The position numbers and the translations under genes are program-made. Below the pieces are notes generated by a model. The model saw only the letters and a program-made list of their open reading frames with translations. It did not search any database and was not told the DNA's origin. Of a DNA stretch of 64,000 bases, positions 32,705 to 41,698 are shown piece after piece; the stretch's first letter is position 1, and the number at the start of each line of letters is the position of its first letter. The stretch is from Actinopolymorpha singaporensis (GTDB taxonomy: Bacteria > Actinomycetota > Actinomycetes > Propionibacteriales > Actinopolymorphaceae). The stretch spans positions 3,149,981-3,213,980 of the forward strand of contig NZ_LT629732.1 of the NCBI RefSeq assembly GCF_900104745.1, given 5' to 3'.

Positions 32705-35700
32705 ATGAGCGAGCGTTCAGGAGCCGAGGCGTCGTCGCGCCCGATCGTCACCGCCGTCGTCGTGTCCCACAACGGCGCGCCGTGGCTGCATGAGCTGATC
32801 GCCGGGATCCAGGCCCAGACCCGCCCGCCGGACCGCGTGGTGACCGTCGACACCGGCAGCCTCGACGACTCCCGCGACCTGCTGGTAGGCAAGCTCGGCG
32901 GCCCGGTCATCGACGCCCCGGCACGGACCGGCTTCGGCGCCGCCGTCGACCGCGCGGTTCAGGCACTGCCTCCCGCCGAGCCGGGCGAGTGGCTGTGGCT
33001 GCTGCACGACGACTGCGCTCCCGATCCGGGCGCGCTGGAGGCGCTGCTGCGCCAGGCCGAGTCCGCTCCGGGAGCCGCGGTCCTCGGTCCCAAGCTGCGC
33101 GACTGGCCCAACGGCCGGCGGTTGCTCGAGGTCGGAGTGACCATCGCCGGCAGCGGAGCCCGCGAGACCGGCCTGGAGTTCGGCGAGTACGACCAGGGCC
33201 AGCACGACGGCGTACGCGAGGTCCTCGCGGTCAGCACCGCCGGCATGTTCGTCCGGCGCGACGTGTTCGAGCACCTCGGCGGCTTCGATCCCCAGCTGCG
33301 CCTCTTCCGTGACGACGTCGACTTCGGCTGGCGCGTCGTCCGCGCGGGCCACCAGGTGCTGACCTGCCCCGACGCGGTGGTGCACCACGCGGAGGCGGGT
33401 CACCGCCGGTACCGCCTACTGGACGCCGTGCCTCATCGGCCGCGGCTGACCGACCGCCGCAACGCGCTCTACACCCTCCTGGTCAACTCCGCGGCCTGGC
33501 GGGTTCCCTTCCTCCTCGTCCGGCTGGCCGTGGGCTCGCTGCTGCGGGTGCTCGGCCTGCTGGTCGCGAAGTGGCCCGACGCGGCGTACGACGAGTTCCG
33601 TGCTTTCGCCGGTGCCTACTCCCGGCCCGACCTGATCCTGCGGGCACGACGCCGACGGGCCCGGACGGCCCGGGTCGGCAGTGGCGCCGTCCGCCGGCTG
33701 CTTCCGCCCCCGTGGATCGGGCTGCAACACGCCTTCGACGGGCTGATGGCGCTGGTCTCGGCCCGCTCCGGCACGCACGTCGGCACCGGCCGGCGATCAC
33801 GTCGGGTGATCGAGACCGGCCCGGTCGCGGAGGAAACCGAGGAACTCGACGACGACACCCCGGGCGTCTGGCGGTGGCTGGTCGCCCGCCCGGCGCTGCT
33901 GGTCGTGCTGGCGGTGACCGTGGTGACGCTGGTCGCGTGCCGCAACCTGCTCGGCGGCGGCGAGCTTGGCGGCGGAGCACTGCTGCCGGCCCCCGACGGC
34001 GCGGCCGACCTGTGGCGCCGGGCGTACGAAGGCTGGCACCCGGTCGAGCTCGGCAGCGGCCGGCCCGCGCCGCCGTACCTCACCGTCCTGGCCCTGGTCA
34101 GCTCGCTCCTCCTCGGCAAGGCCTGGCTGGCTGTCGACGTACTCCTGCTCGGTTCGGTGCCGCTGGCCGCGATCACCTGCTACCTCCTGATGCGGCCGGT
34201 GGTGGCGACCCGGCCGCTGCGCCTGTGGGCGACGGCGACGTACGCCCTGCTGCCGGTGGTGACCGGTGCGGTCGCGGCCGGCCGGATCGGCACGTGCGTG
34301 GCCATCGTGGTCCTGCCGCTGGTGGCGCTGGCGGTGCTGCGGACCTACGGACCGGGGGTCACCGTCGGCAGCTGGAGCGCCGCCTGGGCCGCCGGCCTGC
34401 TGCTCGCCGTCCTCACCGCGTTCGTCCCCCTCGGCTACGTCGCGGCGCTGCTGCTGGGGCTGGTGGCGATCGCGTTGCCCACGCTGCGCAAGCCCGGAAG
34501 CGTGGGCCGGATCGTGGTGGCGCTCGCGGTGCCGCCGCTGGCGCTGTTGCCCTGGCTTCCGGTCGTCGCCCGTGATCCCGGTGTCCTGCTGGGTGAGGCC
34601 GGGCTGGCGGTGCCGGGGCTGGCCGACTCGCACCTGGCTCCGCTGCGCCTGGCGTTCGGCAGCCCGGGCGGCCCCGGTGGGGCACCGGCGTGGATGTTCG
34701 GCCTGCTGTGCGTGGTGGCGCTGGTGGCGCTGCTGCGCCGTGACCGGGCACGTGGCGTCCTCGCGGCCTGGGGACTCAGCCTGGCCGGTCTCGCGCTCGG
34801 GCTGGTGCAGAGCAGGCTGACGGTCGTCACCGAGTGGGTGCCCGTCGGGGTCCCGGCCTGGCCCGGTCTGGCCTCGGTACTCATCCTGGCCGGCTGGATC
34901 CTCGCGATCGTGCACGGCGCCGACGGCGCCCGCCGCGTCTTCCGGCAGCGGAGCTTCTCCTGGCGTCAGCCGGGCATCGGCGTGGCCGTCGTGGTCGCGG
35001 TGACCGCTCCGGTGCTCGTCGCCGGGTGGTGGGTCATCCGGGGCGCGGACGGCCCGATCAACCGGGACGCCGGGCCCGCGGTCCCGGCATACATGCGGGC
35101 CGCGCAGAAGTCCGCCGCCCAACCACGGGCCCTGGTCGTCCAGGCCGACGCCGGCGCGGTTCGCTACGCACTGCTACGCGGTGCCGCCGCACGCCTCGGC
35201 GATGCCCAGACCGGTGCGCCCGTCCGCACGCTCGACCGCCTGGACACCACCGTCGGCGACCTGCTCGGTGATTCCCAGCGGGAGACCACCGCCGCCCGCC
35301 TGGCCGGCTACGACATCGGGTACGTCTACCTCCCGGCCCCCGCCGACGCGGCGTCGGCCGAGCGGCTGGACGCGACCCCCGGTCTCGTCCGGTCCAGCGC
35401 GCCGGACGGCGCGGCCGCGTGGAAGGTCGACCTGCCGGTCGGCCGGCTGCGGATCCTCGACCCACGGGGCGCGGCCGGGGCCGGCACCTCCTCGGGAGCC
35501 TCGTCGGCCGCGGTCGTCGGAGTCGACCCCGGCGGTGCCGCGGTCACGGTGCCGGACGGTCCGGCAGGCCGGTTGCTGGTGCTCGCCGAGGCCTACGACC
35601 GGTCGTGGCGGGCCAGCCTGGCCGGTGAGCACCTCAAGCCGGTGCGCCACGACGGGTGGGCGCAGGCGTTCGAGCTGCCCGCGAGCGGCGGCCGCCTGGT

Positions 35701-36025
35701 CCTCGACTCCACCCCGAAGCTGCACGGCGAACTCCTCGCGGTCCAGGGGTTCCTGGTGCTGGTGTTCCTGATCCTCGCGCTGCCCACCCGGCCGCGGCGG
35801 GATCCGCTGCCGATGGAGCCGGCGGGCGGCCGGCGCGTGGGCGGCTCGTTCGGCACCGACGGCAGGCCCGGCAGGCGCTCGGCCGCGGCCGGCGCACGAT
35901 CCGGCGCGGCCTCGACGGGCGACACACTGACCGGCAGCACCCTGACCGGCAGCACCTCGACCGGCAGCACCTCGACCGGTCGAGGTGCTGCCGGTCGACC
36001 TCGTGAGGGGGTTCGAAACCGATGA
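32705..36025 (+). CDS. Large GT2 glycosyltransferase with multi-pass membrane C terminus
   Basis: An 1106-residue protein. Residues 12-240 form a GT2 catalytic domain: VVVSHNGAPWL, DTGSLDDS, LHDDCAPDPGALEALL with the metal-binding Asp102/103, GGFDPQLRLFRDDVDFGWRV. Two hydrophobic helices near 255-285 are followed by a basic loop and then about ten membrane segments between 395 and 790, an extracytoplasmic region of about 230 residues, a last membrane segment (VQGFLVLVFLILAL) and a repetitive Gly/Thr/Ser tail. The layout suggests a glycan-assembling enzyme with an external acceptor or polymer domain. It overlaps the DUF5719 gene by ATGA, so the two proteins probably act together. No substrate can be named. 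Confidence 0.8.
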   Translation: MSERSGAEASSRPIVTAVVVSHNGAPWLHELIAGIQAQTRPPDRVVTVDTGSLDDSRDLLVGKLGGPVIDAPARTGFGAAVDRAVQALPPAEPGEWLWLLHDDCAPDPGALEALLRQAESAPGAAVLGPKLRDWPNGRRLLEVGVTIAGSGARETGLEFGEYDQGQHDGVREVLAVSTAGMFVRRDVFEHLGGFDPQLRLFRDDVDFGWRVVRAGHQVLTCPDAVVHHAEAGHRRYRLLDAVPHRPRLTDRRNALYTLLVNSAAWRVPFLLVRLAVGSLLRVLGLLVAKWPDAAYDEFRAFAGAYSRPDLILRARRRRARTARVGSGAVRRLLPPPWIGLQHAFDGLMALVSARSGTHVGTGRRSRRVIETGPVAEETEELDDDTPGVWRWLVARPALLVVLAVTVVTLVACRNLLGGGELGGGALLPAPDGAADLWRRAYEGWHPVELGSGRPAPPYLTVLALVSSLLLGKAWLAVDVLLLGSVPLAAITCYLLMRPVVATRPLRLWATATYALLPVVTGAVAAGRIGTCVAIVVLPLVALAVLRTYGPGVTVGSWSAAWAAGLLLAVLTAFVPLGYVAALLLGLVAIALPTLRKPGSVGRIVVALAVPPLALLPWLPVVARDPGVLLGEAGLAVPGLADSHLAPLRLAFGSPGGPGGAPAWMFGLLCVVALVALLRRDRARGVLAAWGLSLAGLALGLVQSRLTVVTEWVPVGVPAWPGLASVLILAGWILAIVHGADGARRVFRQRSFSWRQPGIGVAVVVAVTAPVLVAGWWVIRGADGPINRDAGPAVPAYMRAAQKSAAQPRALVVQADAGAVRYALLRGAAARLGDAQTGAPVRTLDRLDTTVGDLLGDSQRETTAARLAGYDIGYVYLPAPADAASAERLDATPGLVRSSAPDGAAAWKVDLPVGRLRILDPRGAAGAGTSSGASSAAVVGVDPGGAAVTVPDGPAGRLLVLAEAYDRSWRASLAGEHLKPVRHDGWAQAFELPASGGRLVLDSTPKLHGELLAVQGFLVLVFLILALPTRPRRDPLPMEPAGGRRVGGSFGTDGRPGRRSAAAGARSGAASTGDTLTGSTLTGSTSTGSTSTGRGAAGRPREGVRNR
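35927..35971 (+). repeat. Three 15-bp tandem repeats at the 3' end of the large GT2 gene
   Basis: Units CTGACCGGCAGCACC (twice) and TCGACCGGCAGCACC encode the LTGST/STGST residues near the C terminus. The last unit forms most of the left arm of the adjoining perfect palindrome. Confidence 0.9.
35957..35998. repeat. 42-bp perfect palindrome
   Basis: The 21 bases at 35957-35977 are followed directly by their exact reverse complement at 35978-35998, without a loop. It lies inside the last 70 bases of the large GT2 gene and 24 bases before the ATG of the DUF5719 gene, and arises next to the 15-bp repeats, as if one unit had been copied in inverted orientation. In RNA it would form a very stable hairpin that could slow translation or transcription between the two coupled genes. 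Confidence 0.97.
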
Positions 36026-37566
36026 GCAACCCCTTCGTCCGGCTCGGCGCCGTCGTGGTCGCCGCGGCCGTGCTGGTCGGCGGCGCGACCCTGGCCGGCC
36101 CGGCGCTGACCTCGGCCGACGAGCCGGCCCGGGCGTCCGGCCGGCCCACCCGCGTCCCCGTGGACCGCGCGACACTGGTGTGCCCGGAGTCCCGCTACGT
36201 GTCCTCGGAGAGCAGCGCCACCGACGTGGCCGCCGTGTCCGCGCCGGCGCGGATCGACGCACCCGGTGTGGGGGCGGAGGCTGCCCGGCGGGCCGAGGCC
36301 GCCCCCGGCCAGCTCGCCGTACTACCCCTCGGCTCGGCCAAGCCGCTGGCCTCGGTCGACCAGCGCGAACGCCTGGCCGCCTACTCCGTCCGCAAGGCCG
36401 ACACTCCGCCGCTGCTGGTGAGCGCGCAGGGCGCGGTGGCCCCCGGAGCCGCTGCCGGCCAGCTCACCCGGTCCGGGTCGGGCCCGCTGCGTGGCCTGGC
36501 GGAGGCGCCGTGCACCCAGCCCGGCACGCAGTTCTGGTTCGTCGGCACCGGCAGCGCGCTGGGCCAGCACGGCCGCCTCTACCTCACCAACACCGACGAG
36601 GGCTCGGCCCAGGTGGACCTGCGCCTGTACGACGAGAAGGGACCGGTCGACGCCGACGCCGCCCGCGGGCTCACCGTGGCGCCGGGGCGGCAGACCGTCG
36701 TCGAACTCGACAAGCTGGCGCCCACCAGCAAGCGGCTCGCGGTCGCGGTCGTGGCCCAGCGCGGCCGGGTCGCGGCGGCACTGCGCAACGACGCGCAGAA
36801 CGCCGACACCGCGATGGGTGTCGACTGGATCCCCTCGGCGACATCGCCGGCCAAGCAGGTCGTCGTGCCGGGCGTCGCCCCCGGTGACGGCGACCGCGTC
36901 CTCAGCGTGGTGGCCCCGGCAGACTCCACCGCCAGCGTGAACCTCTCCGTGCTCGGCCCCGACGGCACGTTCCGCCCGTCCGGGCTCGGCGACCTGGAGG
37001 TCAAGCCCGGCACGGTCGCGGAGATCCCCCTGCAGGACGCTCTCCGCAAGCAGGCGGGTGCGGTCCGGGTGGAGTCCGACGTGCCCGTCACCGCCTCGGT
37101 CCGAAGCGTGTTCGGCTCCGGCTCCAAGCCGCACGACGTGGCGTACTCCGCGGCGTCCTCTCCGCTCTCCGGCCCGGCCGTGGTGCCGTCCACCGACGCC
37201 GGCAAGGGCAGGTCTGCCAGCCTGCTGCTGTCCAGTCCCTCCCAGCAGGCGGTCAAGGCCTCCGTGCGGTTGTACTCCGACGACGGTCGCGAGGTGGGCT
37301 CGACGAAGGTGACGGTTCGGCCCGGCAGCACGGAGGAGACCAGGCTGGAGCCGAAGGAGGTCAGCCGCTACACCGTGGTGGTCACGCCCGACGGCGGCGG
37401 CCCGTTGTACGGGAGCAGGCTACGGGTCGAGGACGACCCGGACGGGCCGATGGCCTCGTCGTGGCCGCTGACGTCCGCCGAGGCGACGGTCGTACGCCCG
37501 GCTGCGCGGTCCGACATCGGCGCGGGGATCGGAGTCCGGGAGACCGTCGACCCGATGTTCCGGTAG
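36022..37566 (+). CDS. DUF5719-type exported protein
   Basis: A 514-residue protein with an N-terminal signal or anchor segment (LGAVVVAAAVLVGGATLAGPAL, about 8-29) and a large extracytoplasmic region of the DUF5719 type. It is rich in beta strands, with repeated immunoglobulin-like patterns (QVDLRLYDEKGPVD, ASVNLSVLGPDGTF, ASVRLYSDDGREV) and only two Cys residues that could pair. No catalytic motif is seen. It overlaps the large GT2 gene by ATGA and is likely its secreted partner, perhaps binding a glycan. Function is unknown in the family. Confidence 0.8.
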   Translation: MSNPFVRLGAVVVAAAVLVGGATLAGPALTSADEPARASGRPTRVPVDRATLVCPESRYVSSESSATDVAAVSAPARIDAPGVGAEAARRAEAAPGQLAVLPLGSAKPLASVDQRERLAAYSVRKADTPPLLVSAQGAVAPGAAAGQLTRSGSGPLRGLAEAPCTQPGTQFWFVGTGSALGQHGRLYLTNTDEGSAQVDLRLYDEKGPVDADAARGLTVAPGRQTVVELDKLAPTSKRLAVAVVAQRGRVAAALRNDAQNADTAMGVDWIPSATSPAKQVVVPGVAPGDGDRVLSVVAPADSTASVNLSVLGPDGTFRPSGLGDLEVKPGTVAEIPLQDALRKQAGAVRVESDVPVTASVRSVFGSGSKPHDVAYSAASSPLSGPAVVPSTDAGKGRSASLLLSSPSQQAVKASVRLYSDDGREVGSTKVTVRPGSTEETRLEPKEVSRYTVVVTPDGGGPLYGSRLRVEDDPDGPMASSWPLTSAEATVVRPAARSDIGAGIGVRETVDPMFR

Positions 37567-37575
37567 CCGATCGCG

Positions 37576-37590
37576 CCGCCGCTTCGGCGG
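37576..37590. terminator. Short hairpin between convergent genes
   Basis: CCGCC and GGCGG form a five-base-pair stem around GCTTC in the 57-base gap between convergent genes. Weak, possibly bidirectional. Confidence 0.3.
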
Positions 37591-37623
37591 GGCCAAGGAC
37601 AGGTACGCCTCGCCGCCTGCCGG

Positions 37624-38184
37624 CTATTCCTCGCCGTAGTCCGGGTCGACGTCGGCGGGCCCGAGCCCCAGCAGGTCCGCGACCTGTTCGACCACGACGT
37701 CGTGCACGAGTTCGGACAACTCCGACGTCCCGACCGCCCGGAGTTCGATCGGGCGGCGGTAGAGCACGATCCGGGCGGGTTCGTCGCGTTCGGACGACGC
37801 CAGCACCGCGCCGAGCGGGATGTCCACCAGCCCGTGGTCCCGGCGCGGGTCCGGAACGTCCTCGACCGCGAACTCCACGCCGTCCAGTTCGGTGGCGAAC
37901 CGGCGTTCGAGCTCCTCGACCGCATCCAGGACGTACTCGTCGAACCGCTCGGCGCGGCTGCGGGCGATCGGCACGCCGCCCGGCGCCAGCGGACCGCGAA
38001 CGGCGATCGGGCCGCGCATGCCCCGGCCGTGCCGGTCCCGGCGACGCGCGGGCCGTCCGTTGGGCCCGCCGGCCGCCGGAGCGGTGGACTCGGCCTGGGC
38101 AGCCGACAGCGGGGACCCGGGCGGGTCCGTGGGGGGTACCGATCGGCCGGCACCGGCGTCGTCTGGTGCCTCGGGTGCGCTCAC
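37624..38184 (-). CDS. Metallopeptidase-like protein (COG3824/Rv3259 type) lacking HExxH
   Basis: A 186-residue protein. After a low-complexity N terminus (1-75) comes the conserved actinobacterial domain: ERFDEYVLDAVEELERR, VEFAVEDVP, IVLYRRPIEL and ELVHDVVVEQVADLLG. COG3824 proteins elsewhere carry HExxH in the last helix; here the corresponding text is VHDVVVEQV, so the zinc-protease signature is not intact. It corresponds to Rv3259 in position. Function unknown. The GTG at 38184 has TAAGCT six bases upstream on the minus strand. Confidence 0.8.
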   Translation of the reverse strand: MSAPEAPDDAGAGRSVPPTDPPGSPLSAAQAESTAPAAGGPNGRPARRRDRHGRGMRGPIAVRGPLAPGGVPIARSRAERFDEYVLDAVEELERRFATELDGVEFAVEDVPDPRRDHGLVDIPLGAVLASSERDEPARIVLYRRPIELRAVGTSELSELVHDVVVEQVADLLGLGPADVDPDYGEE

Positions 38185-38190
38185 GATCCG

Positions 38191-38196
38191 AGCTTA
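38191..38196 (-). promoter_or_regulatory. -10 hexamer TAAGCT of COG3824-like gene, leaderless spacing
   Basis: Minus-strand TAAGCT is followed by six bases and the GTG at 38184; no ribosome site is visible. Confidence 0.5.
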
Positions 38197-38402
38197 GGGC
38201 GTGTCCCGCGGACACGTCCCGGGGCGCGCACGCAGGCCCGGCTTGCCGTGGCACATGCCCGCCGGGACCCACTTCCGGTCCGGTACGGCGAAAGGTGACC
38301 GGAATGCCCGGTCCGGTACCGACCCGCAGGCGGCAACCGACCGCTTTGCCGGTCTGCGACAGGTATGAGCGTGTTAGGTGGTCTGCCGAGACGGCAGGCA
38401 GG

Positions 38403-38408
38403 TACCAT
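38403..38408 (+). promoter_or_regulatory. -10 hexamer TACCAT of DUF3499 gene
   Basis: TACCAT is followed by eight bases and the GTG at 38417, consistent with leaderless or almost leaderless transcription. Confidence 0.45.
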
Positions 38409-38416
38409 CCCACCTC

Positions 38417-38770
38417 GTGGGCACGCTCAGGAAATGTTCTCGTACGGCGTGCTCGCGCCCTGCCGTGACGACGCTCACCTACGTCTACGCCGACTCCACG
38501 GCCGTGCTCGGGCCCCTCGCCACCTACGCAGAGCCGCACTGTTACGACCTGTGTTCCGAGCACGCCGAGCGCCTCACCGTTCCCCGCGGCTGGGAGGTCA
38601 TCCGGCTCGCTCCCGACCCGGAGTCGTTGCGGCCCTCCGCCGACGATCTCGAGGCCCTGGCCAACGCCGTCCGCGAGGCGGCCCGCCCGCGTGACACCGC
38701 TCCGGAGCCGCCGGCCGAGGTGGGCCGGCGGGGCCACCTGCGTGTGCTGCGCAATCCCGACAACACCTGA
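38417..38770 (+). CDS. DUF3499 zinc-ribbon-like protein
   Basis: A 117-residue protein of the actinobacterial DUF3499 family (Rv3258c position). The conserved block CSRTACSRPAVTTLTYVYAD is followed by LGPLATYAEPHCYDLCSEHAERLTVPRGWEV; four cysteines and two histidines suggest a zinc site. The acidic C terminus is variable. No function is established. The GTG at 38417 places the Cys motif near the N terminus as usual; an in-frame ATG-like start at 38378 would add 13 poorly conserved residues. Confidence 0.85.
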   Translation: MGTLRKCSRTACSRPAVTTLTYVYADSTAVLGPLATYAEPHCYDLCSEHAERLTVPRGWEVIRLAPDPESLRPSADDLEALANAVREAARPRDTAPEPPAEVGRRGHLRVLRNPDNT

Positions 38771-38872
38771 CCCGGCGTGAGGCGGCCCTGCCGGGTCGGT
38801 TCGCGCGCACGGTCGGCCGGGGACTTCGCAGCGTGATCGGCGTGCTACGCCTCCGGTGGCGGTTTGGGCAGT

Positions 38873-38878
38873 TATGGT
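38873..38878 (+). promoter_or_regulatory. -10 hexamer TATGGT of phosphomannomutase gene, leaderless spacing
   Basis: TATGGT is followed by six bases and the GTG at 38885. Confidence 0.5.
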
Positions 38879-38884
38879 GGCCAG

Positions 38885-40264
38885 GTGTCCGACCCGGAGA
38901 AGATTTTCAAGGCGTACGACATCCGCGGGGTCGTGCCCGACGACCTCGACGCCGACCTCGTACGCGCGATCGGCGAGGCCTACGTGGAGGTGCTCGACCG
39001 ACCGGCCGCCGTGGTGGTCGGCCGTGACATGCGGGTGGCCTCACCAAAGCTGGCCGAGGCGTTCGCCGCGGGTGTGACCAGCCGCGGCTGCGATGTCGTC
39101 GACATCGGCCTGGCCTCCACCGACGAGCTGTACTTCGCCAGCGGGCACCTGGACCTGCCCGGCGCCATGTTCACCGCGAGCCACAACCCGCCGGACTACG
39201 GCGGGATCAAGCTGTGCCGGGCGGGTGCGGCGCCGGTCGGGCAGGAGACCGGGCTGGCCCGGCTGCGGTCGCTGGTGGAGCAGGGCCGGCAGGGTCACCA
39301 GGGCGCGGACCGCGACGTCGTACCGGCGGGGAAGGTCGAGCGCCGGGACCTCCTCTCCGCGTATGCCGGCCACCTGCGCGGGCTGGTCGACCTGTCCGGC
39401 ATCCGGCGGCTCACGGTCGCGGTCGACGCGGGCAACGGCATGGCCGGGCTGACCGTGCCGGCGGTGTTCGAGGGGCTGCCGATCGACCTGGTGCCGATGT
39501 ACTTCGAGCTGGACGGCACCTTCCCCAACCACGAGGCCAACCCGATCGAGCCGGCCAACCTGGTCGACCTGCAGGCGAAGGTGCGCGAGGTGGGTGCCGA
39601 CATCGGCCTGGCGTTCGACGGCGACGCCGACCGCTGCTGGGTGATCGACGAGAACGCCCGATCGGTCTCGCCCTCGGCGATCACCGCCCTGATCGCCGTG
39701 CGCGAGCTGGCCCGGGAGCCCGGCGCGGCCGTCATTCACAACCTGATCACGTCCCGGGCGGTGCCGCAGATCATCCACGAACACGGCGGCAGACCGGTGC
39801 GCGAACGCGTCGGCCACTCCTTCATCAAGGCCACGATGGCGCGCACGGGTGCGGTCTTCGGCGGCGAGCACTCCGCGCACTTCTACTTCCGGGACTTCTG
39901 GCGCGCCGACTCTGGGCTGCTCGCCGCGCTGCACACGCTTGCCGCGCTGGGGGAGCAGGACCAACCGCTGTCGAAGCTCCTCGAGGAGTACGACCGGTAC
40001 GCTGCCTCCGGCGAGATCAACAGCCGGGTCGACGACCAGGCTGCCACGATGGCGCGGGTGAAGGCCGCCTACGCCGATCGGGTGGGCGTGACCGTCGACG
40101 AGTTGGATGGGCTTACGGTTGAGCACGCCGACTGGTGGTTCAACCTCCGCCCGTCCAACACCGAGCCGGTGCTCCGGCTCAACGCGGAGGCGGCCGACCA
40201 GGCGACGATGGAACGCCTGCGCGACGAGGTCCTCGGCCTCGTCCGCGGCACCGTGAACGCGTGA
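38885..40264 (+). CDS. manB: Phosphomannomutase/phosphoglucomutase
   Basis: A 459-residue alpha-D-phosphohexomutase converting mannose-6-phosphate to mannose-1-phosphate. The catalytic phosphoserine is Ser99 in TASHNP, the Mg2+ loop is DGDADR (245-250), the sugar loop GGEHSAH and the phosphate-binding loop RPSNTEP near the C terminus; all four domains are present. It corresponds to Rv3257c and heads a tight plus-strand run with the Trm112-like, SIS and manA genes. Together with manC at 24.9 kb these enzymes make GDP-mannose for envelope mannosides. Confidence 0.92.
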   Translation: MSDPEKIFKAYDIRGVVPDDLDADLVRAIGEAYVEVLDRPAAVVVGRDMRVASPKLAEAFAAGVTSRGCDVVDIGLASTDELYFASGHLDLPGAMFTASHNPPDYGGIKLCRAGAAPVGQETGLARLRSLVEQGRQGHQGADRDVVPAGKVERRDLLSAYAGHLRGLVDLSGIRRLTVAVDAGNGMAGLTVPAVFEGLPIDLVPMYFELDGTFPNHEANPIEPANLVDLQAKVREVGADIGLAFDGDADRCWVIDENARSVSPSAITALIAVRELAREPGAAVIHNLITSRAVPQIIHEHGGRPVRERVGHSFIKATMARTGAVFGGEHSAHFYFRDFWRADSGLLAALHTLAALGEQDQPLSKLLEEYDRYAASGEINSRVDDQAATMARVKAAYADRVGVTVDELDGLTVEHADWWFNLRPSNTEPVLRLNAEAADQATMERLRDEVLGLVRGTVNA

Positions 40265-40340
40265 GGCCGCACCACCGAAGGCCGATCGCCCGAAGACGAA
40301 GAGCGGCCGTGCCGGAACGCGGCACCCGAAGGGACCACAG

Positions 40341-40598
40341 GTGAATCTCAACCCCGCGCTGCTGGAGATCCTGGCCTGCCCGGCCTGTCGTTCCCCGCTG
40401 CACCCCGACGACGCCGCTTCGGAACTGGTGTGCACCAACGCCGCCTGCGGGCTGGCCTTCCCCGTGCGTGACGACATCCCGGTGCTGCTGGTCGACGAGG
40501 CCCGCCGGCCAGACGCCGGCGCGAGCGGGTCCGCAGGTGAGTCCGGTTCGGACGCCGGCCCCACCGACGGGAACTCCCCGACGGCCACCGACGCTTGA
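40341..40598 (+). CDS. Trm112-family small zinc protein
   Basis: An 85-residue protein; residues 1-55 are a Trm112/YcaR-type zinc ribbon with CPACRSPL and CTNAAC followed by [11 protein letters not shown]. In eukaryotes Trm112 activates methyltransferases; bacterial members are uncharacterised accessory proteins. The C-terminal 30 residues are disordered. The gene begins with GTG and lies between the phosphomannomutase and SIS genes with only six bases to the latter, so it belongs to the same operon. Confidence 0.88.
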   Translation: MNLNPALLEILACPACRSPLHPDDAASELVCTNAACGLAFPVRDDIPVLLVDEARRPDAGASGSAGESGSDAGPTDGNSPTATDA

Positions 40599-40604
40599 AC
40601 CACC

Positions 40605-41654
40605 GTGAGCGCCGAACACTTCGACGACGGCCTCCTCGACGACGAGGCCGTGCTGGCCCGTGCCGACACCGCGCTGCGTGAGCTGGCCGAGGCCGGCGCC
40701 CGGGTCCGCCGGGAGGCCGAGGCCGCCAAGGGCGTCGAGGAGGGTCTCCGGGGCGCCGGCCGCCCGCGTGCCGTGGTCGCCGTCGGTGCCGACGCTCGCC
40801 TGCTGCGGGCGGTGCTGGAGCCGTGGTGCCCGGTGCCGTTCGTCGCCTGGCCCGGCCCGGGGCTACCCGGCTGGGTGGGTGCGCTTGACCTCGTGGTGGT
40901 GCTCGCTCCCCGCGGCGGTGACGCCGAGACTGCCTCTGCGGTGCACGATGCCGTACGTCGGGGGAGCACGGTCATCCTGGCCTGTCCGCGCGAGTCGGCG
41001 CTGGCCGAGGCGGGGCAGGGCCGCGACACCACGCTGATCCCCGCGCAGACCGGCGACCCGCTGGCCCTGGCGGTCGTCGTACTTCAGCTTCTGCACGTGG
41101 TCGAGCTGGGCCCGGAGGTGTCGGCGGAGTCGGTGGCCCTGGCGCTGGACGAGGTGGCGTCGCGCTGCTCGCCGCACGCCGACCTGGCCGCCAATCCCGC
41201 CAAGGACCTTGCCCTCGTACTCGCCGACGCGCTGCCGCTCATCTGGGGCGGTTCGGTACTCGCGGCCCGCGCCGCCCGCCGGGTGGTGGAGACCCTGCGC
41301 CGGGCCTCCAACCGGCCGGCGCTGGCGGCCGACGCCGACCACCTGATGCCGGTCCTGGAGGGCGCGGCGCCACGGGACCTGTTCGCCGACCCGTTCAGCG
41401 ACCCGTTCGCCGAAGGGGGCACGGCCGCGCTGCGCCCGGCGCTGTTCGTCCTCGACGACGGAGCCGAACAGCCCTCGATCCGGGAGGCTCGGGGCCGGCT
41501 GCTCGCCGCGGCCGAGTCCCGCGGTCTGCACGTACGCACCCTGCGCTGGAACGAAGGACCGGAGGTGGCGAGGTACGCCGCCCTCCAGTCGCTCGGCACC
41601 TACGCCGCCGTCTATCTCGCGGTCGGCCTGGGCCGCTACTCCCCATCCACCTGA
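40605..41654 (+). CDS. SIS-domain protein, phosphomannose isomerase-like (Rv3256c type)
   Basis: A 349-residue protein resembling the actinobacterial SIS-domain proteins found between pmm and manA, distantly related to phosphoglucose/phosphomannose isomerases. A Rossmann-like half with VVAVGADARLLRAVLEPW and LDLVVVLAPRGG is followed by a helical region, LALVLADALPLIWGGS, and a C-terminal half ending LQSLGTYAAVYLAVGLGRY. The usual Ser/Thr-rich sugar-phosphate loop is poorly conserved, so enzymatic activity is uncertain; a structural or regulatory role in mannose metabolism is possible. Confidence 0.78.
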   Translation: MSAEHFDDGLLDDEAVLARADTALRELAEAGARVRREAEAAKGVEEGLRGAGRPRAVVAVGADARLLRAVLEPWCPVPFVAWPGPGLPGWVGALDLVVVLAPRGGDAETASAVHDAVRRGSTVILACPRESALAEAGQGRDTTLIPAQTGDPLALAVVVLQLLHVVELGPEVSAESVALALDEVASRCSPHADLAANPAKDLALVLADALPLIWGGSVLAARAARRVVETLRRASNRPALAADADHLMPVLEGAAPRDLFADPFSDPFAEGGTAALRPALFVLDDGAEQPSIREARGRLLAAAESRGLHVRTLRWNEGPEVARYAALQSLGTYAAVYLAVGLGRYSPST

Positions 41655-41698
41655 GCCGGCCAGGCACCTTTCCCGACCGGCCACTACCTGAGGACGTC

